A stretch of 48,488 nt of DNA from NCBI GenBank assembly GCA_030041455.1, contig JASHNV010000077.1, positions 1 to 48,488 of the forward strand, written 5' to 3'. Positions 10,721-21,026 of this stretch are shown in pieces; the stretch's first letter is position 1, and the number at the start of each line of letters is the position of its first letter. The position numbers and the translations under genes were made by a program. The notes beneath the pieces were generated by a model. That model searched no databases. It had not been told where the DNA came from and saw only the letters and a list, made by a program, of their open reading frames with translations. This stretch comes from Spirochaetia bacterium (GTDB lineage Bacteria; Spirochaetota; Spirochaetia; DAHUYW01).

Positions 10721-13518
10721 CAACCATCTACATCGACAACCTTCCGTACGGCGTCAAGGACGGTCAGAACCTTCTCCAAGCGAGCCTCACCCTCGGCTTC
10801 AATCTTCCGTATTTCTGCTGGCATCCGGCGCTCCACTCGGTCGGGGCCTGCCGCCAGTGCGCGGTGAAGGTGTTCAAGGACGAGAGCGACACGCGGGGCA
10901 GGCTCGCCATGGGCTGCATGACCCCGGCGACCGAGGGGACCCGCCTTTCCATCGAGGATCCGGAGGCGAAGGCGTTTCGCGCCGGCGTCATCGAGTGGCT
11001 CATGCTCAACCACCCCCACGACTGCCCGATCTGCGACGAAGGCGGGGAGTGCCATCTCCAGGACATGACCGTCATGAGCGGCCACAACTACCGGCGCAGC
11101 CGCTTCAGAAAGCGCACCCATCTGAATCAGAACCTCGGCCCCTTCCTGAACCACGAGATGAATCGCTGCATCCAGTGCTACCGCTGCGTGCGCTTCTACC
11201 GCGACTACTCAGGCGGCAGGGACTTCAACGTCTTCGCCTCCCACGACAGCGTCTATTTCGGCCGTTACGAGGACGGGGCGCTTGAGAGTCCGTTCAGCGG
11301 GAATCTCGTCGAGGTCTGCCCGACCGGCGTCTTCACCGACAAGCCGTTCAAGGAGCACCCGACCCGCAAATGGGATCTCCAGACCGCCCCGTCGGTGTGC
11401 ACGGGCTGCTCGCTCGGCTGCAACATCATCGTCGCCGAGCGCTACGGCGAGGTGAGGCGCGTCCTCAACCGCTACAACGCCGATGTCAACCGCTACTTTC
11501 TCTGCGATCGGGGACGCTACGGCTTCGACTTCGTGAACAGCCAGCGCCGGCTCAGGCTTCCGCTCGTCGACGGGAGGGAGCTCGTTCCGGAGGGCTCCGC
11601 GACTCAGGCGCTCTCCGCGACCGAAGGAGGATCGCCTCGTCCCGCGCCGGCGTCGAGCGAGGCGAAGGGCGCGGTGGTCAGGCGGGCGGTCGCCCGCGCG
11701 CGCGACATCCTCCACGGCTCGCGGCGCGCGATCGGCATCGGCTCGCCGAGGGCGTCGGTGGAGTCGAACTACGCCCTGCGCAGTCTCGTGGGTCCGGACA
11801 ATTTTTGCGACGGCATGACGTCCGGGGAACATCGCCTCGTCGGCATGATGAAGGATATCGTCGCGTCGGGGCCCGTGCGCTCGCTCTCCCTCGCCGAGGT
11901 GGAGCGGGCCGACGTCGTCCTCGTCCTCGGCGAGGACGTCGTGAACACGGCGCCGCTCCTCGATCTCGCGCTGAGGCAGGCGGTGCGGACGCGGCCCGAG
12001 GCGGTCGCCGAGCAACTCCTTCGCATTCCGCTCTGGGACGACCGCGCGAAGCGGGAGGCGACCCAGGGCAAGCAGGGGCCGCTGTTCGTCGCGACGCCCT
12101 ACCCGGTGAGCATCGACGACATCGCGGTCAAGAGCTACCGCCTCTCGCCCGACGACATCGCGAGGCTCGCCCAGGCGGTCGCCTACGCGATCGATCCGGA
12201 AGGGATCGCGCCGCTCGTCGGGGCGGCCGATCCGCTCCACGTCGTCGCCGAGACGATCGGCGGCTCCCTCGGGCTCGCCGCGCGACCGCTCGTGATCGCG
12301 GGAGCGTCGCTCGGAAGCGAGGCGATCCTGCGCGCGGCGGCGAACGTGGCGACGGCGCTCGCGAAGGCGGGGAAGAAGGACGCGGGGCTCTTCCTCGTCG
12401 CGCCGGAGGCGAACAGCATGGGCTCGGCGCTCCTCGGCGGCATGAGCCTTGACGAGGCGCTTGAGGCCGTGCGGACGGGCGGGGCGGACACGGTCGTCGT
12501 CGTGGAGAACGACCTCACCTCGCGCCTGAAGGAGGCGTCGTTCCGCGCTCTTTTCGATTCGACGAAGCACTCGATCGTGCTCGACTTTTTCCGCAACCGC
12601 ACCACCGAGCTCGCCGAGATCGTGCTTCCGGTCGCCACCTTCGCCGAGTCGAGCGGCACCTTCGTGAACAACGAGGGTCGCGCCCAGCGCTTCTTCGAGG
12701 TCGTGAATCCCGACGAGATCGTGAGCGCGAGCTGGAAGTGGCTCGGCCTTCTCTCCGGCCGGGGGACCGGCGAGGAAATCGCGTGGGACACGCTCGACGA
12801 CATCATCGCGCGGATCTCCGAGGACCTCCCCGCGCTCGCGGCGATCGGAAGCGCGGCGCCGGGGGCCCGCGACGTGCCGCAGGTCCACCGGGTTCCGCGG
12901 GATTCCCACCGCGTGAGCGGCCGGACCGCGAATGTCGCCTCCCTGACGGTCCACGAGCCGCCGCCCCCGCGGGATCTCGACACGCCGCTTTCCTACAGCA
13001 TGGAAGGCTCGCCCCGGGGAAGGATCCCATCGAGCCTCATCGCGCGCATCTGGGCGCCGAGATGGAACTCGGTCCAGGCGCTCACGCGCTTCCAGGAGGA
13101 GGTCGGAGGACCCCTGAAGGGCGGAGACCCGGGAGCGCTCCTGTTCGGGCCCGCCTCCGATCGAACGCGGGCGTACTTCGACGGGGTTCCCGAGGCTTTC
13201 GCGCCCGATCCTCGGCGGCCGCTTGCGGTGGCGATCCGGCACGTCTTCGGCTCCGAGCCGCTGAGCGCGCTCTCCCGCTCGGTCTCGGAGCGCATTCCCT
13301 CCCGCTACGTGGGGATCACGCCCGACGCCGCGCGCTCGCTCGCGGTGGCCGACGGCGAGCGCGTCGAGGTCACGGTTCGCGACCTCCGCATGGAGCTCCC
13401 GGTCAGGATCATGGCGGGCTTGGCGGAAGGGCTCTGCGCGCTCCCCGAGGGCCTTCCCGACATGCCCTACGTCGGGTTGCCGGCCCCGGCGGGCATTCTC
13501 AAGAGGACCGCGCCGTGA
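10717..13518 (+). CDS. nuoG: NADH-quinone oxidoreductase subunit G (copy 1)
   Basis: Large electron-transfer subunit with a degenerate molybdopterin-oxidoreductase C-terminal region. Cluster ligands from the GTG start are C34, C45, C48 and C67 (N1b), H99, C103, C106 and C112 (N5), and C151, C154, C157 and C201 (N4). A fourth set, C228-x2-C231-x3-C235-x27-C263, is the extra cluster N7. These positions are the same as in E. coli NuoG. The 933 residues include a low-complexity linker around 285-325 before [16 protein letters not shown] 10717 has GGAGG upstream and overlaps the nuoF1 stop; the much longer open frame upstream is shadow. Confidence 0.95.
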   Translation: MTTIYIDNLPYGVKDGQNLLQASLTLGFNLPYFCWHPALHSVGACRQCAVKVFKDESDTRGRLAMGCMTPATEGTRLSIEDPEAKAFRAGVIEWLMLNHPHDCPICDEGGECHLQDMTVMSGHNYRRSRFRKRTHLNQNLGPFLNHEMNRCIQCYRCVRFYRDYSGGRDFNVFASHDSVYFGRYEDGALESPFSGNLVEVCPTGVFTDKPFKEHPTRKWDLQTAPSVCTGCSLGCNIIVAERYGEVRRVLNRYNADVNRYFLCDRGRYGFDFVNSQRRLRLPLVDGRELVPEGSATQALSATEGGSPRPAPASSEAKGAVVRRAVARARDILHGSRRAIGIGSPRASVESNYALRSLVGPDNFCDGMTSGEHRLVGMMKDIVASGPVRSLSLAEVERADVVLVLGEDVVNTAPLLDLALRQAVRTRPEAVAEQLLRIPLWDDRAKREATQGKQGPLFVATPYPVSIDDIAVKSYRLSPDDIARLAQAVAYAIDPEGIAPLVGAADPLHVVAETIGGSLGLAARPLVIAGASLGSEAILRAAANVATALAKAGKKDAGLFLVAPEANSMGSALLGGMSLDEALEAVRTGGADTVVVVENDLTSRLKEASFRALFDSTKHSIVLDFFRNRTTELAEIVLPVATFAESSGTFVNNEGRAQRFFEVVNPDEIVSASWKWLGLLSGRGTGEEIAWDTLDDIIARISEDLPALAAIGSAAPGARDVPQVHRVPRDSHRVSGRTANVASLTVHEPPPPRDLDTPLSYSMEGSPRGRIPSSLIARIWAPRWNSVQALTRFQEEVGGPLKGGDPGALLFGPASDRTRAYFDGVPEAFAPDPRRPLAVAIRHVFGSEPLSALSRSVSERIPSRYVGITPDAARSLAVADGERVEVTVRDLRMELPVRIMAGLAEGLCALPEGLPDMPYVGLPAPAGILKRTAP

Positions 13519-14456
13519 TCGTGGTGGTCGCGCTCGTCGTCCTTCTCGGGGTCCTCGCGATCGGGGCGTGGCTCATCATTCTCGAGCGCCGCCTTCTCGC
13601 GCTCTGGCAGGACCGCTATGGGCCGAACCGGGCGGGTCCCTTCGGGCTCGCCCAGATCGTCGCCGACATGGTGAAGATCTTCTTCAAGGAGGACTGGGTG
13701 CCGCCCTTCGCCGACAAGGTGCCTTTCATCCTCGCCCCCGGCGTGATCATCGCGACCGTGCTCCTCTCGTTCGCCGTCGTGCCCTTCTCGCCGCTCTTCA
13801 CGGTGAGCCGGCTGAACGTCGGCCTCCTCTTCTTTCTCGGGGTCTCCTCCCTCGGCGTCTACAGCGTCATCCTCGGCGGATGGGCCTCCAACAGCAAGTA
13901 CTCCCTCCTCGGCGGGATCCGGGGCATCGTACAGATGCTGAGCTACGAGGTCTTCATGGGGTTGTCGGTCGTCGGGGTCGTCATGCTCGCCGGCTCCTTC
14001 GATCTCTCCGACATCGTACGAGCGCAGCGCGGGCTCTGGTTCTTCATTCCCCAGATACTCGGCTTCGTCATCTTCTTCATCGGAGGGATCGCCGTGACGC
14101 ACCGCATCCCGTTCGATCTTCCGGAGGCCGAGAACGAGCTCGTGGCGGGCTTCCACACCGAGTACTCCGGGATGAAGTTCGGCATGTTCTACGTCGGCGA
14201 GTACGTCGGGGTGGTGCTGATCTCGGCGATGACCGTCGCGCTGTTTTTCGGCGGCTGGCTCGGCCCCTTCCTCCCGCCGCTCGTGTGGTTCTTGCTGAAG
14301 ACGTTCCTGTTCATGTGCGTCTTCATCCTCGTTCGGGCGGCGCTGCCGCGGCCGCGCTACGACCAGCTCCTCGCCTTCGGCTGGAAGCTGCTCCTTCCGC
14401 TGTCGCTCGCGAACATCGTGCTCACCGCCGCGATCTATCTCGCGGCGAAAGGCTAA
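13515..14456 (+). CDS. nuoH: NADH-quinone oxidoreductase subunit H (copy 1)
   Basis: Membrane subunit at the junction of the two arms, forming most of the quinone channel and the entrance of the proton path. The 313 residues form about eight hydrophobic helices. Conserved marks are [42 protein letters not shown] and the acidic loop [19 protein letters not shown] that couples quinone chemistry to pumping. GTG 13515 overlaps the nuoG1 stop (GTGA). High similarity to NuoH2 and E. coli NuoH. Confidence 0.96.
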   Translation: MIVVVALVVLLGVLAIGAWLIILERRLLALWQDRYGPNRAGPFGLAQIVADMVKIFFKEDWVPPFADKVPFILAPGVIIATVLLSFAVVPFSPLFTVSRLNVGLLFFLGVSSLGVYSVILGGWASNSKYSLLGGIRGIVQMLSYEVFMGLSVVGVVMLAGSFDLSDIVRAQRGLWFFIPQILGFVIFFIGGIAVTHRIPFDLPEAENELVAGFHTEYSGMKFGMFYVGEYVGVVLISAMTVALFFGGWLGPFLPPLVWFLLKTFLFMCVFILVRAALPRPRYDQLLAFGWKLLLPLSLANIVLTAAIYLAAKG

Positions 14457-14467
14457 GAGGTATCGTT

Positions 14468-14989
14468 ATGTTCAGCATTTTGAGGTCGATCTGGGGCGTG
14501 CTGCTCCACACGTTCGCAAAGAGGGAAACGGTGCTCTACCCGGAGGAGCTGCCCTACCTCCCGCCGCGAGCCAGGGCCCGGATCGTCCTCACGCGCGATC
14601 CCGACGGGCAGGAGCGCTGCGTCGCCTGCAATCTCTGCGCCGCCGCCTGTCCGGTCGACTGCATCTCGCTCCAGGCCGCCGAGGACGAGGCCGGCAGGCG
14701 CTATCCGTCCTTCTTCAGGATCAATTTCTCGCGCTGCATCGCGTGCGGATTCTGCGAGGAGGCCTGCCCGACCTACGCCATCCAGCTCACGCCCGATTTC
14801 GAGCTGAGCGAGAGGAAGCGGAAGGACCTCGTCTACGAGAAGGAGGATCTCCTCATCGACGGCACGGGCAAGTACCACGGCTATAACTTCTACCGGCAGT
14901 CGGGGCTCGCCATCCGGGGCAAGGGCAAGGGCGAGGGCGACCAGGAGAATCCTCCGGTCGACATTCGCGCCCTGCACGACCCGCGATAA
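14468..14989 (+). CDS. nuoI: NADH-quinone oxidoreductase subunit I (copy 1)
   Basis: Ferredoxin-like connecting subunit with two [4Fe-4S] clusters, N6a and N6b. Two CxxCxxCxxxCP motifs are seen: C51, C54, C57, C61, and C90, C93, C96, C100 (the Cys before each PV/PT pairs with the other set). The 173 residues begin with an amphipathic helix, [20 protein letters not shown], that anchors it to the membrane arm, and end with the usual [14 protein letters not shown] region. ATG 14468 follows nuoH1 by 11 bases. Confidence 0.96.
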   Translation: MFSILRSIWGVLLHTFAKRETVLYPEELPYLPPRARARIVLTRDPDGQERCVACNLCAAACPVDCISLQAAEDEAGRRYPSFFRINFSRCIACGFCEEACPTYAIQLTPDFELSERKRKDLVYEKEDLLIDGTGKYHGYNFYRQSGLAIRGKGKGEGDQENPPVDIRALHDPR

Positions 14990-14995
14990 AGGAGG

Positions 14996-15502
14996 ATGAT
15001 GGTGACGGTGCTCTTCTTCGTGGCCGGCGCTCTCGCGATCGTATCCACCGCTCTCGCGGTCACGCGCCCCAACGCGGTTCACGCCCTCCTCTATCTGATC
15101 GTCGCGATCCTGTCCCTCTCCGTTCTCTTCTATCTTCTCGGCGCGCCCTTCGCCGCCGCGCTGGAGGTCATCGTCTACGCCGGCGCGATCGTCGTGCTCC
15201 TGCTCTTCGTCGTCATGATGCTCAATCTGAGCCACCAGTCCGTCGCCGAGGAGCGGACCCTGCTCAAGCCGAGCATTTGGATCGGGCCGGGGATCCTCGC
15301 GGCCGTCCTGCTCGGCGCCCTGATCGCGCTCCTCTCCAACGGGGCCCCGGCCGGAGGCGACTCGATCGAGGGACCCGCCGCGGTCGGCACGGCGCTCTTT
15401 CGGCCCTACCTCGTCGGGGTGGAGATCGCGTCGTTCCTCTTGATATCGGGCGTGGTCGGCGCGTACCACCTCGGCCGCCGCCTGAAGGAGCCTCGACCGT
15501 GA
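14996..15502 (+). CDS. nuoJ: NADH-quinone oxidoreductase subunit J (copy 1)
   Basis: Five-helix membrane subunit whose third helix switches between alpha and pi-bulge forms during pumping; this helix is [21 protein letters not shown]. The 168-residue length fits. Three in-frame starts lie together (ATG 14996, ATG 14999, GTG 15002). GGAGG abuts the first, so translation more likely begins at 14999 or 15002. The end overlaps nuoK1 as GTGA. Confidence 0.94.
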   Translation: MMVTVLFFVAGALAIVSTALAVTRPNAVHALLYLIVAILSLSVLFYLLGAPFAAALEVIVYAGAIVVLLLFVVMMLNLSHQSVAEERTLLKPSIWIGPGILAAVLLGALIALLSNGAPAGGDSIEGPAAVGTALFRPYLVGVEIASFLLISGVVGAYHLGRRLKEPRP

Positions 15503-15807
15503 GCCCTCAGTTCTCCGACTACGCGCTCGTCGTCGCGGCGGTCCTGTTCGCGCTCGGGCTGTTCGGCGTCCTCGCGCGGCGCAACGTCGTCTACGTCCTC
15601 ATCTCGGTCGAGGTCATGCTCAACGCGGCGGGTCTCGCGTTCATCTCGGCGGGGAGCAAGCTCGGCCAGCCCGACGGCCAGGTCATGTTCATTTTCATCC
15701 TGACCCTCGCCGCCGCGGAGGCCTCGGTGGGGCTCGCGCTCGTCATCCAATTCTATCGAGCCTACAAGACGCTCGACACGGATTCGGCAAGGGAGCTCAA
15801 GGACTAA
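15499..15807 (+). CDS. nuoK: NADH-quinone oxidoreductase subunit K (copy 1)
   Basis: Three-helix MrpC-like membrane subunit in the proton-transfer chain between the quinone site and the antiporter-like subunits. The 102 residues include the two buried glutamates, in [13 protein letters not shown] and in [15 protein letters not shown] 15499 overlaps the nuoJ1 stop. nuoL1 starts one base after its stop. Confidence 0.95.
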   Translation: MSPQFSDYALVVAAVLFALGLFGVLARRNVVYVLISVEVMLNAAGLAFISAGSKLGQPDGQVMFIFILTLAAAEASVGLALVIQFYRAYKTLDTDSARELKD

Positions 15808-15808
15808 G

Positions 15809-17704
15809 ATGTACGCCATCGTGTGGCTGATTCCCGCGCTGCCGCTCGCGGGCTTTCTCCTCCTCGTGTTTCTCGGCAGGCGCATGCCGCGCGCCGTCGC
15901 CGCGGTCGTGGGAGTGGGATCGGTGGGCCTCGCCGCGCTCGCCACGGTGCTCGTCGGGGCGAGCTTCCTCTCGGCGCCCCCGGCCGGCGGCGCGATCGAG
16001 GAGCGTCTTTTCGGCTGGGTGTCGCTCCCGAGCCTGAGCTTCGCGTTCGGATTCCGGGTCGACGCCCTCACCCTCACGATGATGGCGGTGATCACGATCG
16101 TCGGGTTCCTGATCCACCTCTACTCCTCGGAGTTCATGAGCCGGGACGGGGAGTTCTGGCTCTTCTTCGCCTACATGAATCTCTTCGTCTCGTCGATGCT
16201 CGTTCTCGTGATGGCGGACAACCTCGCGCTCCTCTACCTCGGATGGGAGGGGGTGGGGCTGTGCAGCTACTTCCTCATCGGCTTTTGGTACCGGGAGCCC
16301 GAATACTGCGTCGCCGCCCGAAAGGCCTTCATCGTGACCCGAATCGGCGACGTCTCGATGCTCTTGGGCCTCGCGCTGCTCGTGTCGAGCTTCGCGACGC
16401 TCGATATCCAGGAGCTCCTGAGGCGCGCCGCCGCCGGATGGGCGCCGGGCTCGGCGCTGCCGGTCGTCGCGACGCTGCTCCTCCTCGGGGGCGCGGTCGG
16501 GAAGTCCGCGCAGCTTCCCCTCCAGGTTTGGCTCCCCGACGCCATGGCAGGACCGACGCCCGTGAGCGCCCTCATCCACGCCGCGACGATGGTCACCGCG
16601 GGGGTCTACCTCATCGCGCGCCTGAGCGCGCTCTACGCGCTCGCGCCGGCGGTCCAGAGCCTCGTCGCGATCGTCGGCCTCGCGACGCTCCTCCTCGCCG
16701 GGCTCGCCGCGATCGCGCAGGTCGACCTCAAGCGGATCCTCGCCTACTCGACGATCAGCCAGATCGGGTACATGTTCCTCGGGCTCGGGGTGGGGTTCTA
16801 CTCGGCCGCGATGTTCCATTTCATGGTTCACGCCTTCTTCAAGGCTCTTCTCTTCCTCGCCGCGGGCGTCGTCATCATGGCGCAGGGGGAGGAGCACAAC
16901 ATCTTCCGCATGGGCGGCCTTCGCACCGCGCTTCCCGCGGTCTTCTGGACCTTCCTGATCGGCGCCTCCTCCCTCGCCGCGCTCCCGCTCGTGACCGCCG
17001 GATTCTACAGCAAGGAGTGGATCCTCTGGGGCGCCTGGCAGGCCGGGCGCGGAGGCCCTCTCCTGTGGCTCCTCGGCGGGTGCCTCGGCGTGCTCCTCAC
17101 CTCCCTCTACTCCTTCCGAGCCGTCTTCGTCACCTTCTTCGGCGACCAGAAGATCCGGGAGTCGCACCTGCCCGGCGCCAGGATGAAGATTCCCCTCGTG
17201 ATCCTCGCCGCTCTCTCGATCCTGGGCGGCTTCATCCAGATTCCCTCCGACATCGCGCCGGTGAGTCTCTTCGAGTCCTTCATCGGAGGCGTTTTCCCCA
17301 AGGCGCCCGGAGCGGCCGAGGGGGGGTCCACGCAGATCCTCCTGCAGGTTGTCGCTTCCGCCCTGAGCCTCATCGGCGTCCTCGCCGCCTACGTGCTCTA
17401 CCGGCGCGGAGTGGGCGCGCATGAGCGCCTCGCCGACTCGGACGCCTATCGGGGCGTCAGGCGGTTTCTCTTCTCCGGGCTCGGCTTCGACTGGGTGTAC
17501 AAGTGGGCCTTCGTGAAGACGTTCGACTGCGCGGCGAAGCTCCTGAAAGGCGAGGTCGTCGGCCGCGCCGCGGACGCGATCGGCTCCGCGAACGCGGCGA
17601 TCGGCCGCGCCCTCGGCGCCCTGCAGTCGGGGAGGATTCGCTGGTACCTCGTCGGGATCGCGCTCGGAGCGGTCGCGGCGGTCGGAGCGGCGGTGTGGCT
17701 ATGA
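15809..17704 (+). CDS. nuoL: NADH-quinone oxidoreductase subunit L (copy 1)
   Basis: Distal antiporter-like proton pump with the long lateral helix at its C-terminus. The 631 residues contain the key charged residues: E147 (LGWEGVGLCSY), K232 (GAVGKSAQLPLQ), the HAFFKALLFLAAG lysine and the distal GFYSKEWIL lysine. WLPDAMAGPTPVSALIHAATMVTAG is the antiporter signature. The ATGA overlap couples it to nuoM1. Confidence 0.96.
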   Translation: MYAIVWLIPALPLAGFLLLVFLGRRMPRAVAAVVGVGSVGLAALATVLVGASFLSAPPAGGAIEERLFGWVSLPSLSFAFGFRVDALTLTMMAVITIVGFLIHLYSSEFMSRDGEFWLFFAYMNLFVSSMLVLVMADNLALLYLGWEGVGLCSYFLIGFWYREPEYCVAARKAFIVTRIGDVSMLLGLALLVSSFATLDIQELLRRAAAGWAPGSALPVVATLLLLGGAVGKSAQLPLQVWLPDAMAGPTPVSALIHAATMVTAGVYLIARLSALYALAPAVQSLVAIVGLATLLLAGLAAIAQVDLKRILAYSTISQIGYMFLGLGVGFYSAAMFHFMVHAFFKALLFLAAGVVIMAQGEEHNIFRMGGLRTALPAVFWTFLIGASSLAALPLVTAGFYSKEWILWGAWQAGRGGPLLWLLGGCLGVLLTSLYSFRAVFVTFFGDQKIRESHLPGARMKIPLVILAALSILGGFIQIPSDIAPVSLFESFIGGVFPKAPGAAEGGSTQILLQVVASALSLIGVLAAYVLYRRGVGAHERLADSDAYRGVRRFLFSGLGFDWVYKWAFVKTFDCAAKLLKGEVVGRAADAIGSANAAIGRALGALQSGRIRWYLVGIALGAVAAVGAAVWL

Positions 17705-19176
17705 TTCCCGCGATCGTTCTCCTCGCGCCGCTCCTCGGCGGGGTCTTGGCCTGGATCTCGGGCAGGGCGGGAAGGCTCTGGGTACGGATCTGGCCCCTCG
17801 CCCTCCTCGTTCTCGACTTCGCGGCGCTTCTCGCGGTCTGGATCGGAGGGAACCCCGACGCCTTCCATGAGGGCGCCTACAGCTTCTACGCCGATCTCAT
17901 CGTCCCGTGGATTCCCCAGATCGGCGTCTCGGTGCACCTCGTCCTCGACGGTCTCAGTCTCGTGCTGTCGCTCCTCGCGGTGTTCATCGGCATCGTCGTG
18001 ATCCTCGTCTCGTGGAAGCGCGAGCGCGACCACGAGGGCTTCTTCTATTTCAACATCACGCTCGTTCTTTCAGGCGTCTTGGGAACCTTCCTCGCCGTCG
18101 ATCTCTTCCTCTTTTTCCTGTTCTGGGAGCTGATGCTCGTTCCGACCTACTTCCTCATCGTCGGGTGGGGCGGCGAGCGGCGGGCGCCCGCGGGGTTCAA
18201 GTTTTTCCTCTTCACGCAGCTCTCGGGCCTCGTGATGCTCCTCGCGATCCTCGCGCTGTACTTCATTCATGGCGGCTCAAGCGGCGTCTACACCTTCGAC
18301 CTCTTCGGGCTGATCGGGACGCCCATGAGCTCCCGGACGAGCTTCCTGCTCATGCTCGGCTTCATGGCGGCCTTCGCGGTGAAGCTTCCGGCGGTGCCGT
18401 TTCACTCGTGGCTTCCCGACGCCTACGTCGAGGCGCCGCTTGAGGCGACGATTCTCCTCGCCGCGCTCCTCTCGAAGAGCGCCGCCTATGGAATCCTTCG
18501 CTTCGTTCTTCCGCTCTTCCACGACGCCGCGCTCGCCTTCGCGCCGGTCGCCTACGTTCTCGGAGTCCTGAGCGTGGTCTACGGCGCCGTTCTCGCCTTC
18601 GCGCAAACCGATCTCAAGCGGCTCATCGCGTACTCGAGCGTGAGCCATCTCGGATTCGTGCTCGTCGGGATATTCGCGCTGAGCCCCCTCGCGCTTCAGG
18701 GCTCGGTGCTCCAGATGGTGAGCCACGGCGTCGCGACCGGAGCGCTGTTCGTCGTCGCGGGGTTCATGGAGCGCCGTCTCGGCCACCGCGACCTCTCGCG
18801 GATGGGCGGGCTCTTCCCCCTCGTCCCGCGTCTCGCGGGTGCGGGCGTGGCGCTCGCGCTCGTGGCGCTCGGGGTACCCGGCTCGGGGAACTTCATCGCG
18901 GAGGTGCTCATCGTCATCGGCACGTTCCAGGCGAGCCCGCTCTTCGCCGTCCTCGTATCGAGCGGTCTGGTCTTTTCGGTGGTTTATGCGCTGTGGATGA
19001 TCCAGCGCGCTTTCCACGGGCGCGCGGCGGTGAGCGGAAGCCTGAGAGACTTAAGCGCGCTCGAGGCGGCGGGCGCCCTCGTCATGATCCTCGTCGTTTT
19101 TTGGCTCGGGCTCCATCCGCAGCCGGTATTTGACGCGACGAGCCGTTTCCTGCAGACCCTGCAAGGGGGAGCATGA
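17701..19176 (+). CDS. nuoM: NADH-quinone oxidoreductase subunit M (copy 1)
   Basis: Middle antiporter-like proton pump, 491 residues with about 14 helices. E143 (LFWELML), K228 (AVKLPAVP), K259 (LLSKSAAYG) and the distal Glu in GSGNFIAEVLIV are present, so the pump should work. The stretch after the discontinuous-helix motif reads HSWLPDAYVEAPLEAT (235-250). The E. coli-type consensus, seen in copy 2, has AHxQAPTAGS there; this loop is noticeably changed. ATGA overlaps link it to nuoL1 and nuoN1. Confidence 0.95.
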   Translation: MIPAIVLLAPLLGGVLAWISGRAGRLWVRIWPLALLVLDFAALLAVWIGGNPDAFHEGAYSFYADLIVPWIPQIGVSVHLVLDGLSLVLSLLAVFIGIVVILVSWKRERDHEGFFYFNITLVLSGVLGTFLAVDLFLFFLFWELMLVPTYFLIVGWGGERRAPAGFKFFLFTQLSGLVMLLAILALYFIHGGSSGVYTFDLFGLIGTPMSSRTSFLLMLGFMAAFAVKLPAVPFHSWLPDAYVEAPLEATILLAALLSKSAAYGILRFVLPLFHDAALAFAPVAYVLGVLSVVYGAVLAFAQTDLKRLIAYSSVSHLGFVLVGIFALSPLALQGSVLQMVSHGVATGALFVVAGFMERRLGHRDLSRMGGLFPLVPRLAGAGVALALVALGVPGSGNFIAEVLIVIGTFQASPLFAVLVSSGLVFSVVYALWMIQRAFHGRAAVSGSLRDLSALEAAGALVMILVVFWLGLHPQPVFDATSRFLQTLQGGA

Positions 19177-20597
19177 TGTCCTCGACGGAGCTGAACGCGC
19201 TTCTTCCGTTGACCGCCGTCGGTGCGGCCTGCCTCGTCGCGCTCGCCGGAGTCGCCGTGCGGCGGAACGTCGTCTTTACGTTCGTCGTGACGATCCTAGG
19301 ATTCGCGGTCTCGGGGGCGGCCCTCTTCGCCTCCTCCGGCGCGCAGAGCGTCGGAGGGCTCCTCGTCATCGACCCGTACGCGCGCTTTTTCTCGGCGGTC
19401 CTCCTTGCCTCGAACGCCGGGGTCGCGCTCCTCGCGTTTTCCTACTTTCGGAGCTACCGCGAGAACCGCGAGGAGCTCTTCATCCTGCTCCTCCTCGAGA
19501 CCCTCGGCGGCCTCGTGCTCGTCTCGGCGGTCCACTTCGCGAGCTTCTTCCTCGGCCTCGAGCTCCTGAGCGTGTCGCTCTACTCGCTCCTCGCCTACGT
19601 GCGCACCCGAAAGGCCTCGTTCGAGGCGGGCGTGAAGTACTTCGTTCCGGCGGCCGTGGCCTCGGCGTTCCTCCTTTTCGGCATGGCGCTCCTCTACGAC
19701 GCCGCGGGCACCATGGATCTCGCCGGGGTGGGCAGGAGCCTCGCGCGGGCCGGGAGCCTTCCGGAAGGCGCCGTCGCGATCACGGGCCTCGTCATGGTGA
19801 TCGTCGCGATCGGCTTCAAGCTCGCGCTCGCTCCCTTTCACATGTGGGCGGCCGACGTCTACCAGGGCGCCTCCGCGCCGATCACCGCCTCGCTCGCCTC
19901 GGTCTCGAAGGTGGCGGTTTTCGCGCTCTTCTTCCGGTTCTTCTCGGGCATCGACCTTCGGGCGAGCGCTCTCGTCGGCTGGATCCTGACCGTCGTCGCG
20001 ATCCTCTCGATGCTCGTCGGAAGCTGGCTCGCGCTTCGCCAGAGGAACGTGAAGCGCATGCTCGCCTACTCCTCGACCGCGCACCTCGGCTACCTGATGC
20101 TCCCGCTCCTCTCCGGAGGCCGGGCGGGGGCGGCCGCGGCCGCTTTCTATCTCGTCGCGTACTCGGCGGCCACGATCGCGCTCTTCGGCGTGATCACGGC
20201 GCTCTCCTCGGTCGACCGAGAGCGCGACGACGGCGCGGAGTTGATCGGCCTCGCATGGCGAAAGCCGTTCCTTTCGGCCGTCTTCATCGCGGGGCTCCTC
20301 TCCATGGCGGGAATCCCGCTCACCGCGGGCTTCATGGGAAAGTTCTACCTGCTCACCGTCGGCGTGGGCTCGTCGCTCTGGGCTCTCGCCGCGGCGCTCG
20401 TTCTCTCAAGCGGAATATCCCTTTTCTACTATCTCAAGCTCGTCGCCGTACAGTTCTCGCGTCAAGAAGCCGAGCCGCATGGGCCCCGGACGCCGCTCGC
20501 CGCGGGGTTCGCCCTCGCCGTCGCGATCGTCCTCGTCGTCGGCTTGGGAATCTATCCCGGTCCGCTCGCGAACGCGATCGCGAGTCTCGCGCTCTAG
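19173..20597 (+). CDS. nuoN: NADH-quinone oxidoreductase subunit N (copy 1)
   Basis: Proximal antiporter-like proton pump, 474 residues, last gene of operon 1. Conserved charges are E130 (FLGLELLSVSLY), K216 (GFKLALAPFH), K246 (SVSKVAVF) and the distal lysine in GIPLTAGFMGKF. The usually invariant HLWTPDVYQGAP motif reads HMWAADVYQGAS (224-234), a change not shared by copy 2. No T-rich terminator hairpin follows the stop. Confidence 0.95.
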   Translation: MMSSTELNALLPLTAVGAACLVALAGVAVRRNVVFTFVVTILGFAVSGAALFASSGAQSVGGLLVIDPYARFFSAVLLASNAGVALLAFSYFRSYRENREELFILLLLETLGGLVLVSAVHFASFFLGLELLSVSLYSLLAYVRTRKASFEAGVKYFVPAAVASAFLLFGMALLYDAAGTMDLAGVGRSLARAGSLPEGAVAITGLVMVIVAIGFKLALAPFHMWAADVYQGASAPITASLASVSKVAVFALFFRFFSGIDLRASALVGWILTVVAILSMLVGSWLALRQRNVKRMLAYSSTAHLGYLMLPLLSGGRAGAAAAAFYLVAYSAATIALFGVITALSSVDRERDDGAELIGLAWRKPFLSAVFIAGLLSMAGIPLTAGFMGKFYLLTVGVGSSLWALAAALVLSSGISLFYYLKLVAVQFSRQEAEPHGPRTPLAAGFALAVAIVLVVGLGIYPGPLANAIASLAL

Positions 20598-20820
20598 CCG
20601 GGGGCATCGCGCCGCCTCCGACTTCGGCGGGGGCCCGCTTGGGCGTTCCGAGTCATGGCCGCCGCGCGGCCCGCGCATGCCGAACGGACGCCGGTCCTCT
20701 CTCAGGCGCGCGGCGAGGCCGTTCGTCGACCCCAGCCGGACACGCGATCGCGGCGCACATCGTACGCTCCCGCGGCACTCCCAGGTCTCTCCTATCGCGC
20801 GCGCGGATCGAGGTCGTCCG

Positions 20821-20847
20821 ATCACAACAAATCCAGGTTGTTGTGAT
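20821..20847. promoter_or_regulatory. Perfect inverted repeat, candidate activator site upstream of nuo operon 2
   Basis: ATCACAACAA and TTGTTGTGAT are perfect 10-base inverted arms separated by seven bases. The centre lies about 200 bases upstream of the expected start from the sigma-54-like promoter, a usual distance for an enhancer-binding activator. No T-run follows, so it is not an intrinsic terminator. It matches no operator that I know. Confidence 0.5.
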
Positions 20848-21009
20848 GCCCTTCTCAATACGACTTCGCGGGCGCGACGCGGCCATACACCGGGCGATAC
20901 GAAAACTTTTCTCGCCTTTTTGGAATTTGTCGGGTAGAATATCTCCTGAGGCGCGACGTGCCCGTGAGCTCGCCCCGTTGAAGCTCGGTTGGGGACAGCC
21001 AGTCAACGG

Positions 21010-21026
21010 CAGGCATGTGGTTTGCA
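21010..21026 (+). promoter_or_regulatory. Sigma-54-type (-24/-12) promoter candidate of nuo operon 2
   Basis: The sequence AGGCATGTGGTTTGCA keeps the essential GG (21012-21013) and GC (21024-21025) exactly ten bases apart. It agrees with the consensus YTGGCACGN4TTGCW except at two positions (T to A before GG, C to T after GGCA). Transcription would start near 21037, about 130 bases before nuoA2. Confidence 0.45.

Noticed and set aside
7499-13242. Very long minus-strand open frames (hundreds to more than a thousand codons) across nuo operon 1, and similar ones across operon 2
   Set aside because: They lie antisense to conserved nuo genes in GC-rich DNA, are rich in Arg, Glu, Asp and His from reversed codons, and contain no recognisable domain.
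20605-20635. GC-rich hairpin after nuoN1 as an intrinsic terminator
   Set aside because: Short stem and no T-run follow it on the plus strand; read-through into operon 2 cannot be ruled out.
20821-20847. Rex-type redox operator
   Set aside because: The arms contain TTGTGA/TCACAA but in the opposite relative orientation to the Rex consensus.
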